64,000 bases of DNA from Streptomyces acidiscabies (GTDB taxonomy: Bacteria > Actinomycetota > Actinomycetes > Streptomycetales > Streptomycetaceae). The notes under the pieces are model-generated. The model had not been told where the DNA came from. It worked only from the letters and a program-made list of their open reading frames with translations, and made no database searches. Of the stretch, positions 33,459 through 41,671 are shown one piece after another. The stretch is from positions 3,968,001-4,032,000 of the forward strand of contig NZ_JAGJBY010000002.1 in assembly GCF_020010905.1 (NCBI RefSeq), read 5' to 3'. Positions within the stretch are counted from its first letter, which is position 1. Each line of letters opens with the position of its first letter. Both the position numbers and the translations under genes were made by a program.

Positions 33459-34633
33459 TCCTCGACTGGCGCTTCAAGTCCGTGCCGGACCACGCGTGGG
33501 GGAGTACGGCCGCCGAGTTCCTCGCGACCCGCCCCACCCTGGACGAGTTCGGCACACCCCTCCTCACCCTCGACGCGTCCGCCCTCGAACACAACCTGCG
33601 CACCATGGCCGACTGGTGTGCGGCGGCCGACGTCGACCTCGCGCCCCACGGCAAGACCACCATGGCCCCCGCCCTCTGGCAGCGCCAACTCGACGCCGGG
33701 GCACGGGGGATCACCCTCGCGACCCTCGCACAGGTCCGCGTCGCCCGCGCCTTCGGCGTCCAGCGGATCCACCTCGCGAACGCCCTCCTCGACCCGGCCG
33801 GCCTGCGCTGGATCGGCGCCGAACTCGACCGCGACGCCGGGTTCTCCTTCACCTGCTGGGCCGATTCCCCGCGCACGGTCGACCTGCTGCGCTCGGCGTA
33901 CACCGGGGAGCGTCCGCTCGACGTGTGCGTCGAACTCGGCGCGGAGGGCGGGCGGACGGGGGTGCGCGGCGTGGACGAGGCCGTCGCGGTGGGCCGAGCG
34001 ATCTGCGCGGACTCGCGGCTGCGGCTCGTCGGGGTGAGCGGATACGAGGGCGCCCTCAAGTCCACCGCCGCGATCGAGAGTTACCTCCGCGACATGGTCG
34101 TCCTGCACGAAAGGCTGCGCACGGACGGCCTGCTGGAAGTCCCGGACCCGGTCGTCACGGCGGGCGGCAGCGCCCACTTCGCCACGGTCGTACGGGAGTT
34201 GGCGCCCGTCCGCGCCACCGGCACCCGTATCCTCCTGCGCTCCGGCGCCTACCTCATCCACGACGACGGCTACTACCGCACCGTCTCCCCACTGCCCCTC
34301 CGCAGCGCGATGCACGGCTGGACCCGGGTGATCTCCCGCCCCGAACCGTCCCTCGCGCTGCTCGACGGCGGCAAGCGGGACTTCCCGTACGACGAGGGGC
34401 TGCCCGAACCCCAACTGGTCCGGGGCGGCGGCGCGTTGACCGGCGCGCGGGTTACCGCCCTCAACGACCAGCACACGTTCCTGCGTGACGCGGACGTCCA
34501 GGTCGGCGACATCGTCCGCCTCGGCCTCTCCCACCCCTGCACCGCGTTCGACAAGTGGAACCTGATCCCGGTCCTGGACGACGCGAACGCCCCCCACCCT
34601 CAAGTCGTCGACCTGGTAAGGACGTTCTTCTGA
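33455..34633 (+). CDS. D-serine-dehydratase/D-threonine-aldolase-like PLP enzyme
   Basis: 392 residues from a GTG overlapping the RidA stop. It has an alanine-racemase-type N-terminal barrel with the PLP Lys in APHGKTTMAP (K67), then the C-terminal DSD-like domain with LSHPCTAFDKW, whose His-x-Cys is the zinc site of fold-III D-serine dehydratases. The family eliminates or cleaves beta-hydroxy D-amino acids. In this operon I infer dehydration/deamination of a 2-amino sugar acid (for example D-glucosaminate) to a 2-keto-3-deoxy acid. D-threonine aldolase activity is the alternative. Confidence 0.83.
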   Translation: MILDWRFKSVPDHAWGSTAAEFLATRPTLDEFGTPLLTLDASALEHNLRTMADWCAAADVDLAPHGKTTMAPALWQRQLDAGARGITLATLAQVRVARAFGVQRIHLANALLDPAGLRWIGAELDRDAGFSFTCWADSPRTVDLLRSAYTGERPLDVCVELGAEGGRTGVRGVDEAVAVGRAICADSRLRLVGVSGYEGALKSTAAIESYLRDMVVLHERLRTDGLLEVPDPVVTAGGSAHFATVVRELAPVRATGTRILLRSGAYLIHDDGYYRTVSPLPLRSAMHGWTRVISRPEPSLALLDGGKRDFPYDEGLPEPQLVRGGGALTGARVTALNDQHTFLRDADVQVGDIVRLGLSHPCTAFDKWNLIPVLDDANAPHPQVVDLVRTFF

Positions 34634-35280
34634 TGCCCGACTTCCTGGACACCCTCGCCGAGGACCGCGTCATCGCGGTGATCCGAGCCCCCGAGATCCC
34701 GGACGCCGCAGCCCTGGCCACCGCGCTGGCGGAAGGCGGCATCCCCTGGATCGAGTTCACGTACACCACTCCCGACCTCCCCACCCACCTCCGCCGCGCC
34801 GCCTCGGTCCCCGGCTGCCGCATAGGCGCGGGCACGGTCCTCACGGCGGCGCAGGCGGAGGCGGCGATCGAGGCGGGCGCGACGTACTTGGTGACGCCGG
34901 GGTGCCGGGAGGAGGTGGCGGAGGTGGCGATAGCCTCACAAGTCCCCCTGATCATGGGCGCGTTCACCCCGACGGAGGTGGCCCGAGCCCTGGATCTGGG
35001 TGCGACGGCGATCAAGATCTTCCCGGCCCACTCCCTGGGCCCCCGCTACTTCAAGGATCTCAACGGCCCTTATCCCGCCGCCCCCTTGATCGCCTCCGGC
35101 GGCATCAACCCCACCAACGCCGCCCACTTCCTCACCTCCGGCGCCCACGCGGTCTGCGCGGGTTCCGACGTGGTCCCGGCGAACACGGTCGCGACCGCGG
35201 ACTGGCCCGAAATAACGCGCCGTGCAAAGGGGTTCGTGGCGGCACTCGGTAATCCCATTTCCCTCCCGTCACTCCGGTGA
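34633..35280 (+). CDS. eda: KHG/KDPG aldolase
   Basis: 215 residues; its ATG shares a base with the preceding stop. It is a class I aldolase barrel with catalytic Glu41 in IEFTYTTP, Arg18 in VIR and the Schiff-base Lys128 in AIKIFPAH. It should cleave KDPG (or hydroxy-ketoglutarate) to pyruvate and an aldehyde. It closes the operon and supplies the last step of the inferred pathway after the kinase. Confidence 0.9.
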   Translation: MPDFLDTLAEDRVIAVIRAPEIPDAAALATALAEGGIPWIEFTYTTPDLPTHLRRAASVPGCRIGAGTVLTAAQAEAAIEAGATYLVTPGCREEVAEVAIASQVPLIMGAFTPTEVARALDLGATAIKIFPAHSLGPRYFKDLNGPYPAAPLIASGGINPTNAAHFLTSGAHAVCAGSDVVPANTVATADWPEITRRAKGFVAALGNPISLPSLR

Positions 35281-35394
35281 CACGGGAATGCCGGCTTCCT
35301 CATAGGCGTACGGAAATTCGCAAAACGTACATGCATCCGTATCCTCTCCCGGCGCGTCTCTAGGAGCAAAACCCGCTGCTCCAGGAGGAATTCG

Positions 35395-36129
35395 ATGCGC
35401 CGACGACTTGTCATTTCCGTGCTCACGGCCGCGATGTGCGGTACGGCGCTGGTGGGTACGGCCTCGTCCGCGAGTGCTGATGTCAAAGCGGTCAAGGCGG
35501 TCAAGGCCGTCGACTGCCGGAAAGTGAAGTGTGTGGCGCTGACGTTCGACGACGGCCCCGTCGCGGACACGAAAAGGTTGCTGAAGACGTTGAGCGACCG
35601 GAATATCAGAGTCACGTTCTATCTCGTGGGGCAGAACGTGCAACGCAACCCCTCGGTGGCGAAGTCGATAGCCAAGGCGGGCCACCAGATAGGGAACCAC
35701 AGCTGGGATCACGCGGATCTCACGAAACTGAGTGCCGCGAAGATCAACGCGGAGTTCTCGCGGACGGACACGGCGATCCGGCAGGCGACGGGCCTCAGGC
35801 CGAGCACCGTGCGGGCGCCGTACGGGGCGAACAACGCGGCCGTACGGAAAGCGGCGGCCCGCCCGCTCGTGCACTGGAGCATCGACACCCTGGACTGGAA
35901 GTACCGCGACACCGCCCGCCTGATCAAGACGGTCACCACCCAGAGCAGGCCCGGCGACATCGTCCTGATGCACGACATCCACAAGACGACGGTCAGCGCG
36001 GTCCCCGCCATCATCACGGGCCTCAAGTCCCGGGGCTTCCACATCGTCACGGTCGACCAGCTGTTCGCCCCGGCGAAACTCCCCGCCGGGAAGGTCACGT
36101 ACGACAACCGCAAGGCCTACAAACCCTGA
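35395..36129 (+). CDS. secreted polysaccharide deacetylase (NodB domain)
   Basis: 244 residues. The signal peptide (1-29, ending SASAD) is followed by a short KAV triplet repeat, then the NodB domain: TFDDGP (catalytic and metal Asp 52-53), metal-binding His102/His106 in HSWDH, RAPYGAN, DTLDWK and LMHDIH. It should remove N-acetyl groups from chitin, peptidoglycan or xylan-type acetyl groups outside the cell. GGAGGAATTCG precedes the start. It stands alone between the catabolic operon and a convergent regulator. Confidence 0.9.
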   Translation: MRRRLVISVLTAAMCGTALVGTASSASADVKAVKAVKAVDCRKVKCVALTFDDGPVADTKRLLKTLSDRNIRVTFYLVGQNVQRNPSVAKSIAKAGHQIGNHSWDHADLTKLSAAKINAEFSRTDTAIRQATGLRPSTVRAPYGANNAAVRKAAARPLVHWSIDTLDWKYRDTARLIKTVTTQSRPGDIVLMHDIHKTTVSAVPAIITGLKSRGFHIVTVDQLFAPAKLPAGKVTYDNRKAYKP

Positions 36130-37146
36130 TCACCAGGGCGAGTCCGGCACCGTCCCGCTCTGCGACAGCAACTCCACGACGGCGTCCCCCCGTTCGGTCC
36201 GGCCGATCCACACGTTGCGGCCCTGCCGGTACCGTTCGAGGAGCCCGGCGTCGATGAGCTGCCGGCAGTGGTGGGTGGCGTTGGCGGGGCTGCAATCGAG
36301 GAGCTTGGCGAGGCACCCCATGGTGAGGGGATGCGCGGCGGTACGCAGGATGGTGGCGCGCAACGGGCCGACGACGAGGGCGAGGGGATCCTTGGCGGGG
36401 GAGGGCGCCACCGCCGAGGACTCCCAGAGGCGCCCGACCCCGGGCAGCGGATAGCCGATCCACACCAGGTCGGGACGGTCGAGCGCGAACATCGACGCCC
36501 CCGGCCCGGAGAGGATCGGCACGAGGACGAGCCGGCGCCCGTCGAGCGCGTACGTGTCGGCCTGCGGATCGGGCAGCCGCAGGCTCTCGCCGACGAGCTG
36601 GAACCGCGGGCTGAGATCCTGGAGCACCGCCTCCGAACAGTCCTGGAGGACGGCGGCACCGACCCGCTCCGTCTCCCGGCGCAGGTACGCCTCCGCGCCC
36701 CGCCAGACCGGCTCGAACTCCTGCCACACCCGCCGCAGCACCTCGGCATAGCCGTGGATCCACTGCTGGGGCCGGTCCACGACGGGCCGCCACTGCGGAG
36801 GCACCTCGCCCCCGAACTCCGCCTCCAGCTCGTCCAGCAGCGTCCCCGGCGAGAGGTCCGTCAACTGCGCGAACTGGGCCGCCGCGTCCCCCTCCGGCAT
36901 GCACGCGGTCGGCGTGACACAGTCCGGGATGATCGAGTACCCGGGCGCGAACAGGGGCCGCAGCACCGCCGCCCCCGCCTCGGGCACCGCACCCCGGACG
37001 ATCTCCCGCCACTTGCGCGACACCCCGTGACTGCGCGCCCCGAACACGTCGGCCACCAGCGACAACAGCGTCGCGCTCTGATGGGCCGCGAGAGAGATCC
37101 GCACCTCGGCGAGCGGGCCGAGACGCAACTCGGTGTGACTGTGCAT
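36130..37146 (-). CDS. ArsR-like winged-helix regulator with DUF5937-type N-terminus
   Basis: 338 residues. The C-terminal 80 form a winged helix (AAHPLTMGCLAKLLDCSPANATHHCRQLIDAGLLERYRQGRNVWIGRTERG), as in ArsR-type repressors. The 240-residue N-terminal half (EVRISLAAHQSATLLSLVADVFG) matches the DUF5937-like extension common in streptomycetes. Its role is unknown, possibly ligand sensing. It is divergent from the AraC gene at 37254, which may be its target. Confidence 0.8.
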   Translation of the reverse strand: MHSHTELRLGPLAEVRISLAAHQSATLLSLVADVFGARSHGVSRKWREIVRGAVPEAGAAVLRPLFAPGYSIIPDCVTPTACMPEGDAAAQFAQLTDLSPGTLLDELEAEFGGEVPPQWRPVVDRPQQWIHGYAEVLRRVWQEFEPVWRGAEAYLRRETERVGAAVLQDCSEAVLQDLSPRFQLVGESLRLPDPQADTYALDGRRLVLVPILSGPGASMFALDRPDLVWIGYPLPGVGRLWESSAVAPSPAKDPLALVVGPLRATILRTAAHPLTMGCLAKLLDCSPANATHHCRQLIDAGLLERYRQGRNVWIGRTERGDAVVELLSQSGTVPDSPW

Positions 37147-37253
37147 CGAACGTTCCCCACTGCGCGTCTCAAGACGGGCCGTTCCCGTCGACGAGCGTAG
37201 GGAACAGGGCGTGCCCTGCGGGCACCAGCCTGTGCACGAGGACTCCCCATTTC

Positions 37254-38213
37254 ATGCACAACGCCCCAGTACAGTGGCCGTCCGGGCGGGGGATCTGGGA
37301 GTGCACCGGCATGACGGACAACGAGGACCGTACGGAGTCGTTCGAGGCGGCGGCCTCGTCCCTGTTCGCCCCGCTGCGGGTGACGGACCCCGTCCCCGTC
37401 TTCCACGCGACGTTCGAGCACGCGGCCATCGGCCCCGCCGCCGTCGCCCGCATCAAGGCCACCGGCGCGACCGTCGTCCGCGACGACCGCACCATCACCT
37501 CCGCCGACCGCGAATGGGTCCACCTCACCCTCCTGCACGGCGGCCGGCTCGGCGTGGGTCAGGACGGCCGCGCCACCGCGCTGGCCCCCGGCGAGTTCTT
37601 CGTCTGCGACAACACCCGCCCCTACCGCATCATCGGCGACGGCCCCACCGACATGACCGTCCTGTGCGTGCCCCGCGCGAGCCTCGGCCGGCACGTGGAC
37701 GCCATCGGCCGCCGCACCGCCCTCGCCGTGTCCGCCCGTACCGGCATCGGCGCGCTCCTCGGCCACGCCCTGTCCCCGGACGCCCTCCCCGGCCGGGCCG
37801 AACCCCGCGCCCACCTCGCGGACGCGCTCACCGCCCTCCTCCTCGCCGAGTTCGCCGACACCGCCCCCGAGCGGGCCCCGGTCGCCAGCGCCCTCGCCGA
37901 CCGCATCCGCGTCTACGTCCTCGCCCACCTCGACGACCCCCTCCTCACCGCCGAACACGTCGCCCGCCGCCACCACCTCTCCGTCCGCTACCTGCACTCC
38001 CTCTTCAAGGGCGCCGACCTCACCTTCACCGCCTGGATCCGCCACGAACGCCTCCTGCGCATCCGCCGCGACCTCCTCGACCCCGCCCTCACCGACCGCT
38101 CCACCGCGGCCGTCGCCGCCCGCTGGGGCGTCCTCGACACCAAGCACCTCGGCCGCTCCCTGAAACGCGAGTTCGGCGAGACGGTCGCCGACCTGAGACG
38201 CCCCCGGGGATGA
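37254..38213 (+). CDS. AraC-family regulator
   Basis: 319 residues from ATG 37254 (GAGGA 10 bases upstream; a start at 37311 lacks a site). An N-terminal cupin-like AraC_N domain (about 60-200) is followed by the C-terminal double HTH, with VARRHHLSVRYLHSLFKGADLTFTAWIRHERLLRIRRDL as its first half. It belongs to the FeaR/AraC-ligand-binding-like subgroup. It runs in the same direction as pirin and the hydroxyacid dehydrogenase, which start 35 and 959 bases later, and is their likely local activator. Confidence 0.85.
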   Translation: MHNAPVQWPSGRGIWECTGMTDNEDRTESFEAAASSLFAPLRVTDPVPVFHATFEHAAIGPAAVARIKATGATVVRDDRTITSADREWVHLTLLHGGRLGVGQDGRATALAPGEFFVCDNTRPYRIIGDGPTDMTVLCVPRASLGRHVDAIGRRTALAVSARTGIGALLGHALSPDALPGRAEPRAHLADALTALLLAEFADTAPERAPVASALADRIRVYVLAHLDDPLLTAEHVARRHHLSVRYLHSLFKGADLTFTAWIRHERLLRIRRDLLDPALTDRSTAAVAARWGVLDTKHLGRSLKREFGETVADLRRPRG

Positions 38214-38248
38214 TGGGTCTCGTGCCGCTCGACAGTGAGGAGCTCCCC

Positions 38249-39121
38249 ATGGACATGGAGCGGATCATCAACCGCGTCACCGACAAGCAGCACCTCGGGC
38301 CCGACGCGCAGGTCGACGACAAGGCGCTCGTCTTCGTGCCGGCCGACCCCGCGCTCACCGACCCGTTCCTGGCGCTGGTCGAGGACTGGTTCTCGAAGCC
38401 GGGGTTCGAATGGCACCCGCACCGAGGGCTTGAGACCGTCACGACGGTTCTCGACGGCGTCCTCGAACACGGCGACAACCTCGGACACACGGGAGCCCTC
38501 GAACCCGGCGAGGTCCAGTGGATGACCGCAGGACGCGGCATCATCCACCGCGAACTGGCCTACCGCGACGAGCACGCGCACGTCCTCCAGATGTGGCTCA
38601 ACCTCCCCGCAGCGAAGAAGCTCACCCCCTCCCGCTACCAGGACCTCACCCGCGCGGCGATGCCCCGCATCGAGACCCCGGGCGTACGGATCGACGTCCA
38701 CGCGGGCACCGTGGACGGCGTCACCGGCGCGGCGGACACCCACCACCCGGTCCAGGGCCTGGTCGCGACCCTCGACCCGGAGTCCTCGTACACCCTCCGA
38801 GTCCCCCCGGAACACCGCCTGTTCGCGTACGTCATGAACGGCCGCCTGCTCGTCGCGGGACGAGAACTCCACGCGGGCCGCACCGGCTGGTCCGACCCCG
38901 TCGAGGGCCCCGCCCCCACGACCCTCCACCTCATGGCCACCGACCCCGAGCACCCCGCCCGCGTCATGATCTACAGCGGCACACCCCTGCGTGAACCCGT
39001 GGCCCTCGGCGGCCCGTTCGTCATGAACACCAAGGACGAGATCGCCCAGGCGTTCACGGACTTCCACGGCGGCACGTTCGGCCCGGTCCCGCGCACGGCG
39101 AGGCTCGCGTACGACAGGTGA
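38249..39121 (+). CDS. pirin-family protein
   Basis: 290 residues; GAGGAG precedes the ATG at 38249. It is a bicupin with the metal-binding His cluster in EWHPHRGLETVTTVLDG and the HRE of GIIHRELAY, plus pirin C-terminal motifs (GGPFVMNTKDEIAQAFTDF). Bacterial pirins are iron proteins, some with quercetinase activity and others modulators of central metabolism. It ends at or overlaps the dehydrogenase frame, so a two-gene transcript is likely. Confidence 0.87.
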   Translation: MDMERIINRVTDKQHLGPDAQVDDKALVFVPADPALTDPFLALVEDWFSKPGFEWHPHRGLETVTTVLDGVLEHGDNLGHTGALEPGEVQWMTAGRGIIHRELAYRDEHAHVLQMWLNLPAAKKLTPSRYQDLTRAAMPRIETPGVRIDVHAGTVDGVTGAADTHHPVQGLVATLDPESSYTLRVPPEHRLFAYVMNGRLLVAGRELHAGRTGWSDPVEGPAPTTLHLMATDPEHPARVMIYSGTPLREPVALGGPFVMNTKDEIAQAFTDFHGGTFGPVPRTARLAYDR

Positions 39122-39171
39122 CGCACCCCACGCACCCCCCACGCTCCCCGCAGGAAAGGCAGGACCCCCGC

Positions 39172-40137
39172 ATGACCCTCCGCTGCGCCGTACTCGACGA
39201 CTACCAGGACGTAGCCCTGACCTCGGCGGACTGGAGCCCCCTCGCCGGACAGGTCGACGTCCGCACCCTCCGCGAGAACATCACCGACCATGACCGCCTG
39301 GCCGGCGAACTCGCCGACTGCGAGATTGTCGTGGCCATGCGCGAACGCACCCCCTTCGACGCCGCCCTCCTGGAACGGCTCCCGAAGCTGCGCCTCCTGG
39401 TGACGACGGGTATGCGCAACGCGTCCATCGACCTCACGGCGGCGGCCGGACAGGGCGTCACCGTCTGCGGTACGGCGAGCAGCGCGACCCCGCCCGCCGA
39501 ACTCACCTGGGCCCTGCTCCTGGGCCTCGCACGGCACCTCACCACCGAGGCGCGGGCCCTGCGCGAGAACGGCCCCTGGCAGTCGACCGTCGGCCAGGAC
39601 CTCGCCGGCCGCACCCTGGGCCTCCTCGGACTCGGCCGCCTCGGCAGCCAGGTCGCCCGCGTCGCCACGGCGTTCGGCATGGACGTCCTGGCCTGGAGCC
39701 AGCACCTGACAGCGCAGCGCGCGGCGGACGCGGGAGTCCAACTCGCCGCCTCCAAGGAGGACTTGCTGGCCCGCAGCGACTTCGTCTCGATCCACCTCGT
39801 CCTCTCCGACCGCACCCGCGGCCTCCTCGGCGAACCCGAACTGCGCGCGATGCGCCCCCACGCGTACCTCGTCAACACCTCGCGCGCGGCGATCGTCGAC
39901 CGGGACGCCCTGATCCGAGCCCTCCGCGAACACTGGATCGCCGGAGCCGGCCTGGACGTCTTCGAGACGGAACCCCTCCCCGCCGACGACCCCCTGCGCA
40001 CCCTCCCGAACGTCCTCGCGACCCCGCACCTCGGGTACGTCACCGAGCGGAACTACCGGACGTTCTACGGGCAGGCGGTGGAGGACATCGCGGCGTACCT
40101 GGCGGGGGAGCCGGTGCGGGTGCTGACCAAGAGCTGA
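39172..40137 (+). CDS. D-2-hydroxyacid dehydrogenase
   Basis: 321 residues from MTLRCAVLDDY (AGGAAAGG upstream; a GTG at 39118 overlapping pirin is the alternative). The Rossmann motif is LGLLGLGRLGSQVARVA. The catalytic Arg is in NTSRAAIVD or the preceding loop, the Glu in GLDVFETEPLP, and the His in TPHLGYVT. It interconverts 2-keto acids and D-2-hydroxy acids with NAD(P)H; exact substrate unknown. Co-transcribed with pirin. Confidence 0.87.
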   Translation: MTLRCAVLDDYQDVALTSADWSPLAGQVDVRTLRENITDHDRLAGELADCEIVVAMRERTPFDAALLERLPKLRLLVTTGMRNASIDLTAAAGQGVTVCGTASSATPPAELTWALLLGLARHLTTEARALRENGPWQSTVGQDLAGRTLGLLGLGRLGSQVARVATAFGMDVLAWSQHLTAQRAADAGVQLAASKEDLLARSDFVSIHLVLSDRTRGLLGEPELRAMRPHAYLVNTSRAAIVDRDALIRALREHWIAGAGLDVFETEPLPADDPLRTLPNVLATPHLGYVTERNYRTFYGQAVEDIAAYLAGEPVRVLTKS

Positions 40138-40218
40138 CGTACCCGGTAGGGGGCAAGCGACCCGCCGTTCGGCTCAGCTCGCCCCTCACCGCACCCCCCA
40201 CCCCGTTTTGCTGGCCCC

Positions 40219-40920
40219 ATGAGGACCAACTGGATGTGGCGTGTGGTGACAGCGGCGGCCGTCCTGGCCGCGACGGCCTCCCCGGCGGCGTCGGCGGCGG
40301 ACGGCACGTCGCCGTGCACGGCCGGGACAGGCCCGTACCAGCGACAGCTGGAGCGCCACCTGAAACTCCCGCAGGACGGCAGTCAGTCGCCCGCCGACTG
40401 CGAGGCGATCCGCGCGTTCCAGGCCCGCAGCGGCCTCTCCCCGGCGAACGGGTACGCCGGCTACCCGACGTACCGCATGGCGCTGGTCGCCCAGGCCGCC
40501 CGCAACCCCAACGCGGCCCGCCGCTGCCCGGTCGGCTCGCACCGGGTGGCCTGCGTGGACCTGGGCCGCCAGCTGATGTGGGTGCAGAAGGGCAAGCGCG
40601 TGCTCTACACCCCCGTACCCATCCGCTCGGGCCGCGACGGCTACGAGACCCGCACCGGCACCCACCGCGTCCACCTCCGCCACAAGGACCACTACTCGTC
40701 CCTCTACAACCGCTCCCCGATGCCGTATACGCAGTTCTTCGACGGCGGCCAGGCGTTCCACGGCTCGTACGGCGACCTCTTCAAGGGCGGTTCCCACGGC
40801 TGCGTCAACCTGCGCGTGGGCGACGCGCGGCGGCTGTGGGGCGTGCTGAAGAAGGGGGACCGGGTGGTCGTCTGGGGGACCCGGCCGGGGATCGTGCGGG
40901 AGGTCGGCCCCGGGGCGTGA
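40219..40920 (+). CDS. L,D-transpeptidase with peptidoglycan-binding start
   Basis: 233 residues. The signal peptide (1-27, ASAAD) is followed by a peptidoglycan-binding-like segment (CEAIRAFQARSGLSPANGYAG) and a YkuD catalytic domain. The His of QAFHGSYGD and the SHGCVNL motif carry the catalytic Cys. It should form 3-3 cross-links or attach proteins to peptidoglycan outside the membrane. Single gene, convergent with the methyltransferase. Confidence 0.87.
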   Translation: MRTNWMWRVVTAAAVLAATASPAASAADGTSPCTAGTGPYQRQLERHLKLPQDGSQSPADCEAIRAFQARSGLSPANGYAGYPTYRMALVAQAARNPNAARRCPVGSHRVACVDLGRQLMWVQKGKRVLYTPVPIRSGRDGYETRTGTHRVHLRHKDHYSSLYNRSPMPYTQFFDGGQAFHGSYGDLFKGGSHGCVNLRVGDARRLWGVLKKGDRVVVWGTRPGIVREVGPGA

Positions 40921-40923
40921 GCC

Positions 40924-41550
40924 TCAGCCGGTCCGGCGGATCAGGAGGATGTGGTCGACGACCTCGGCCTTCTGACCGCCGGGACCGGTCGCGATACGGC
41001 GGGGAGCGTCGGCGCGCTCGACCGTCCAGACCGCCGGATCGAGGCTGATACCGGCGGCGACGTCCTTCGGGCTCGCGTAGTGCGTATCCGGATCCTGGTT
41101 CCACGACCACGGCGCCGCCGACCCGTGGTCGACGACCAGCAGCCGCCCGCCGGGCCGCAGCGCGTGCGCGGCCGTACGGAGCGCACTCGCCCGGTCGAAG
41201 GCGTACGGCGTTTGCAGAAACTGCGCGCTGACCAGGTCGAACTCCCCGGCGGGGAAGGACTCGCCGAGATCGTGCCGTACGGCGTTGACGCGCTCGCCGA
41301 GCCCTCGCGTGCGCGCGAGGTCCGCGAGGCGTCCGACCGCGACCGCCGAGATGTCGACGGACGTGACCTGCCACCCCTGCCCGGCGAGCCACAGCGCGTC
41401 GCCGCCGTCCCCGCAGCCGAGGTCCAGCGCGTCGCCCGGCGCCAGCCCCGTCACCAGTTCCGTGAGGCGCGCGTTCGGGCGGGGATCGCCGGCCGCCTCG
41501 CGGGCCGCGTAGACGCCGTCCCAGAAGGTGAACGCGTCGGTGGTGTCCAT
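40924..41550 (-). CDS. class I SAM-dependent methyltransferase
   Basis: 208 residues from MDTTDAFTFWDG, with GAGGAG before the ATG at 41550. Motif I is ALDLGCGDGGDALWLA, followed by VTSVDISAVAVGRLADLA and LRPGGRLLVVDHGS. It resembles the TehB/small-molecule group. The substrate is unknown and the gene is isolated. It meets the L,D-transpeptidase gene tail to tail with only 3 bases between. Confidence 0.83.
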   Translation of the reverse strand: MDTTDAFTFWDGVYAAREAAGDPRPNARLTELVTGLAPGDALDLGCGDGGDALWLAGQGWQVTSVDISAVAVGRLADLARTRGLGERVNAVRHDLGESFPAGEFDLVSAQFLQTPYAFDRASALRTAAHALRPGGRLLVVDHGSAAPWSWNQDPDTHYASPKDVAAGISLDPAVWTVERADAPRRIATGPGGQKAEVVDHILLIRRTG

Positions 41551-41629
41551 CGGGAACTCCTCGTGTCGGTGGACGGCCAGTCTCACCAGGCGCTCCGCGA
41601 GAGGGCACGGAAAGTTGCGGGAACGGCAA

Positions 41630-41660
41630 AACCGGCCCCGCCAGGACGACGGAGCCGGTT
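41630..41660 (-). terminator. hairpin after the phosphoesterase gene
   Basis: AACCGGC (41630-41636) and GCCGGTT (41654-41660) are complementary. The hairpin begins 11 bases past the minus-strand stop at 41672, so it is positioned to terminate that gene. It lacks a run of U. Confidence 0.5.
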
Positions 41661-41671
41661 GTTGTCGAGCG

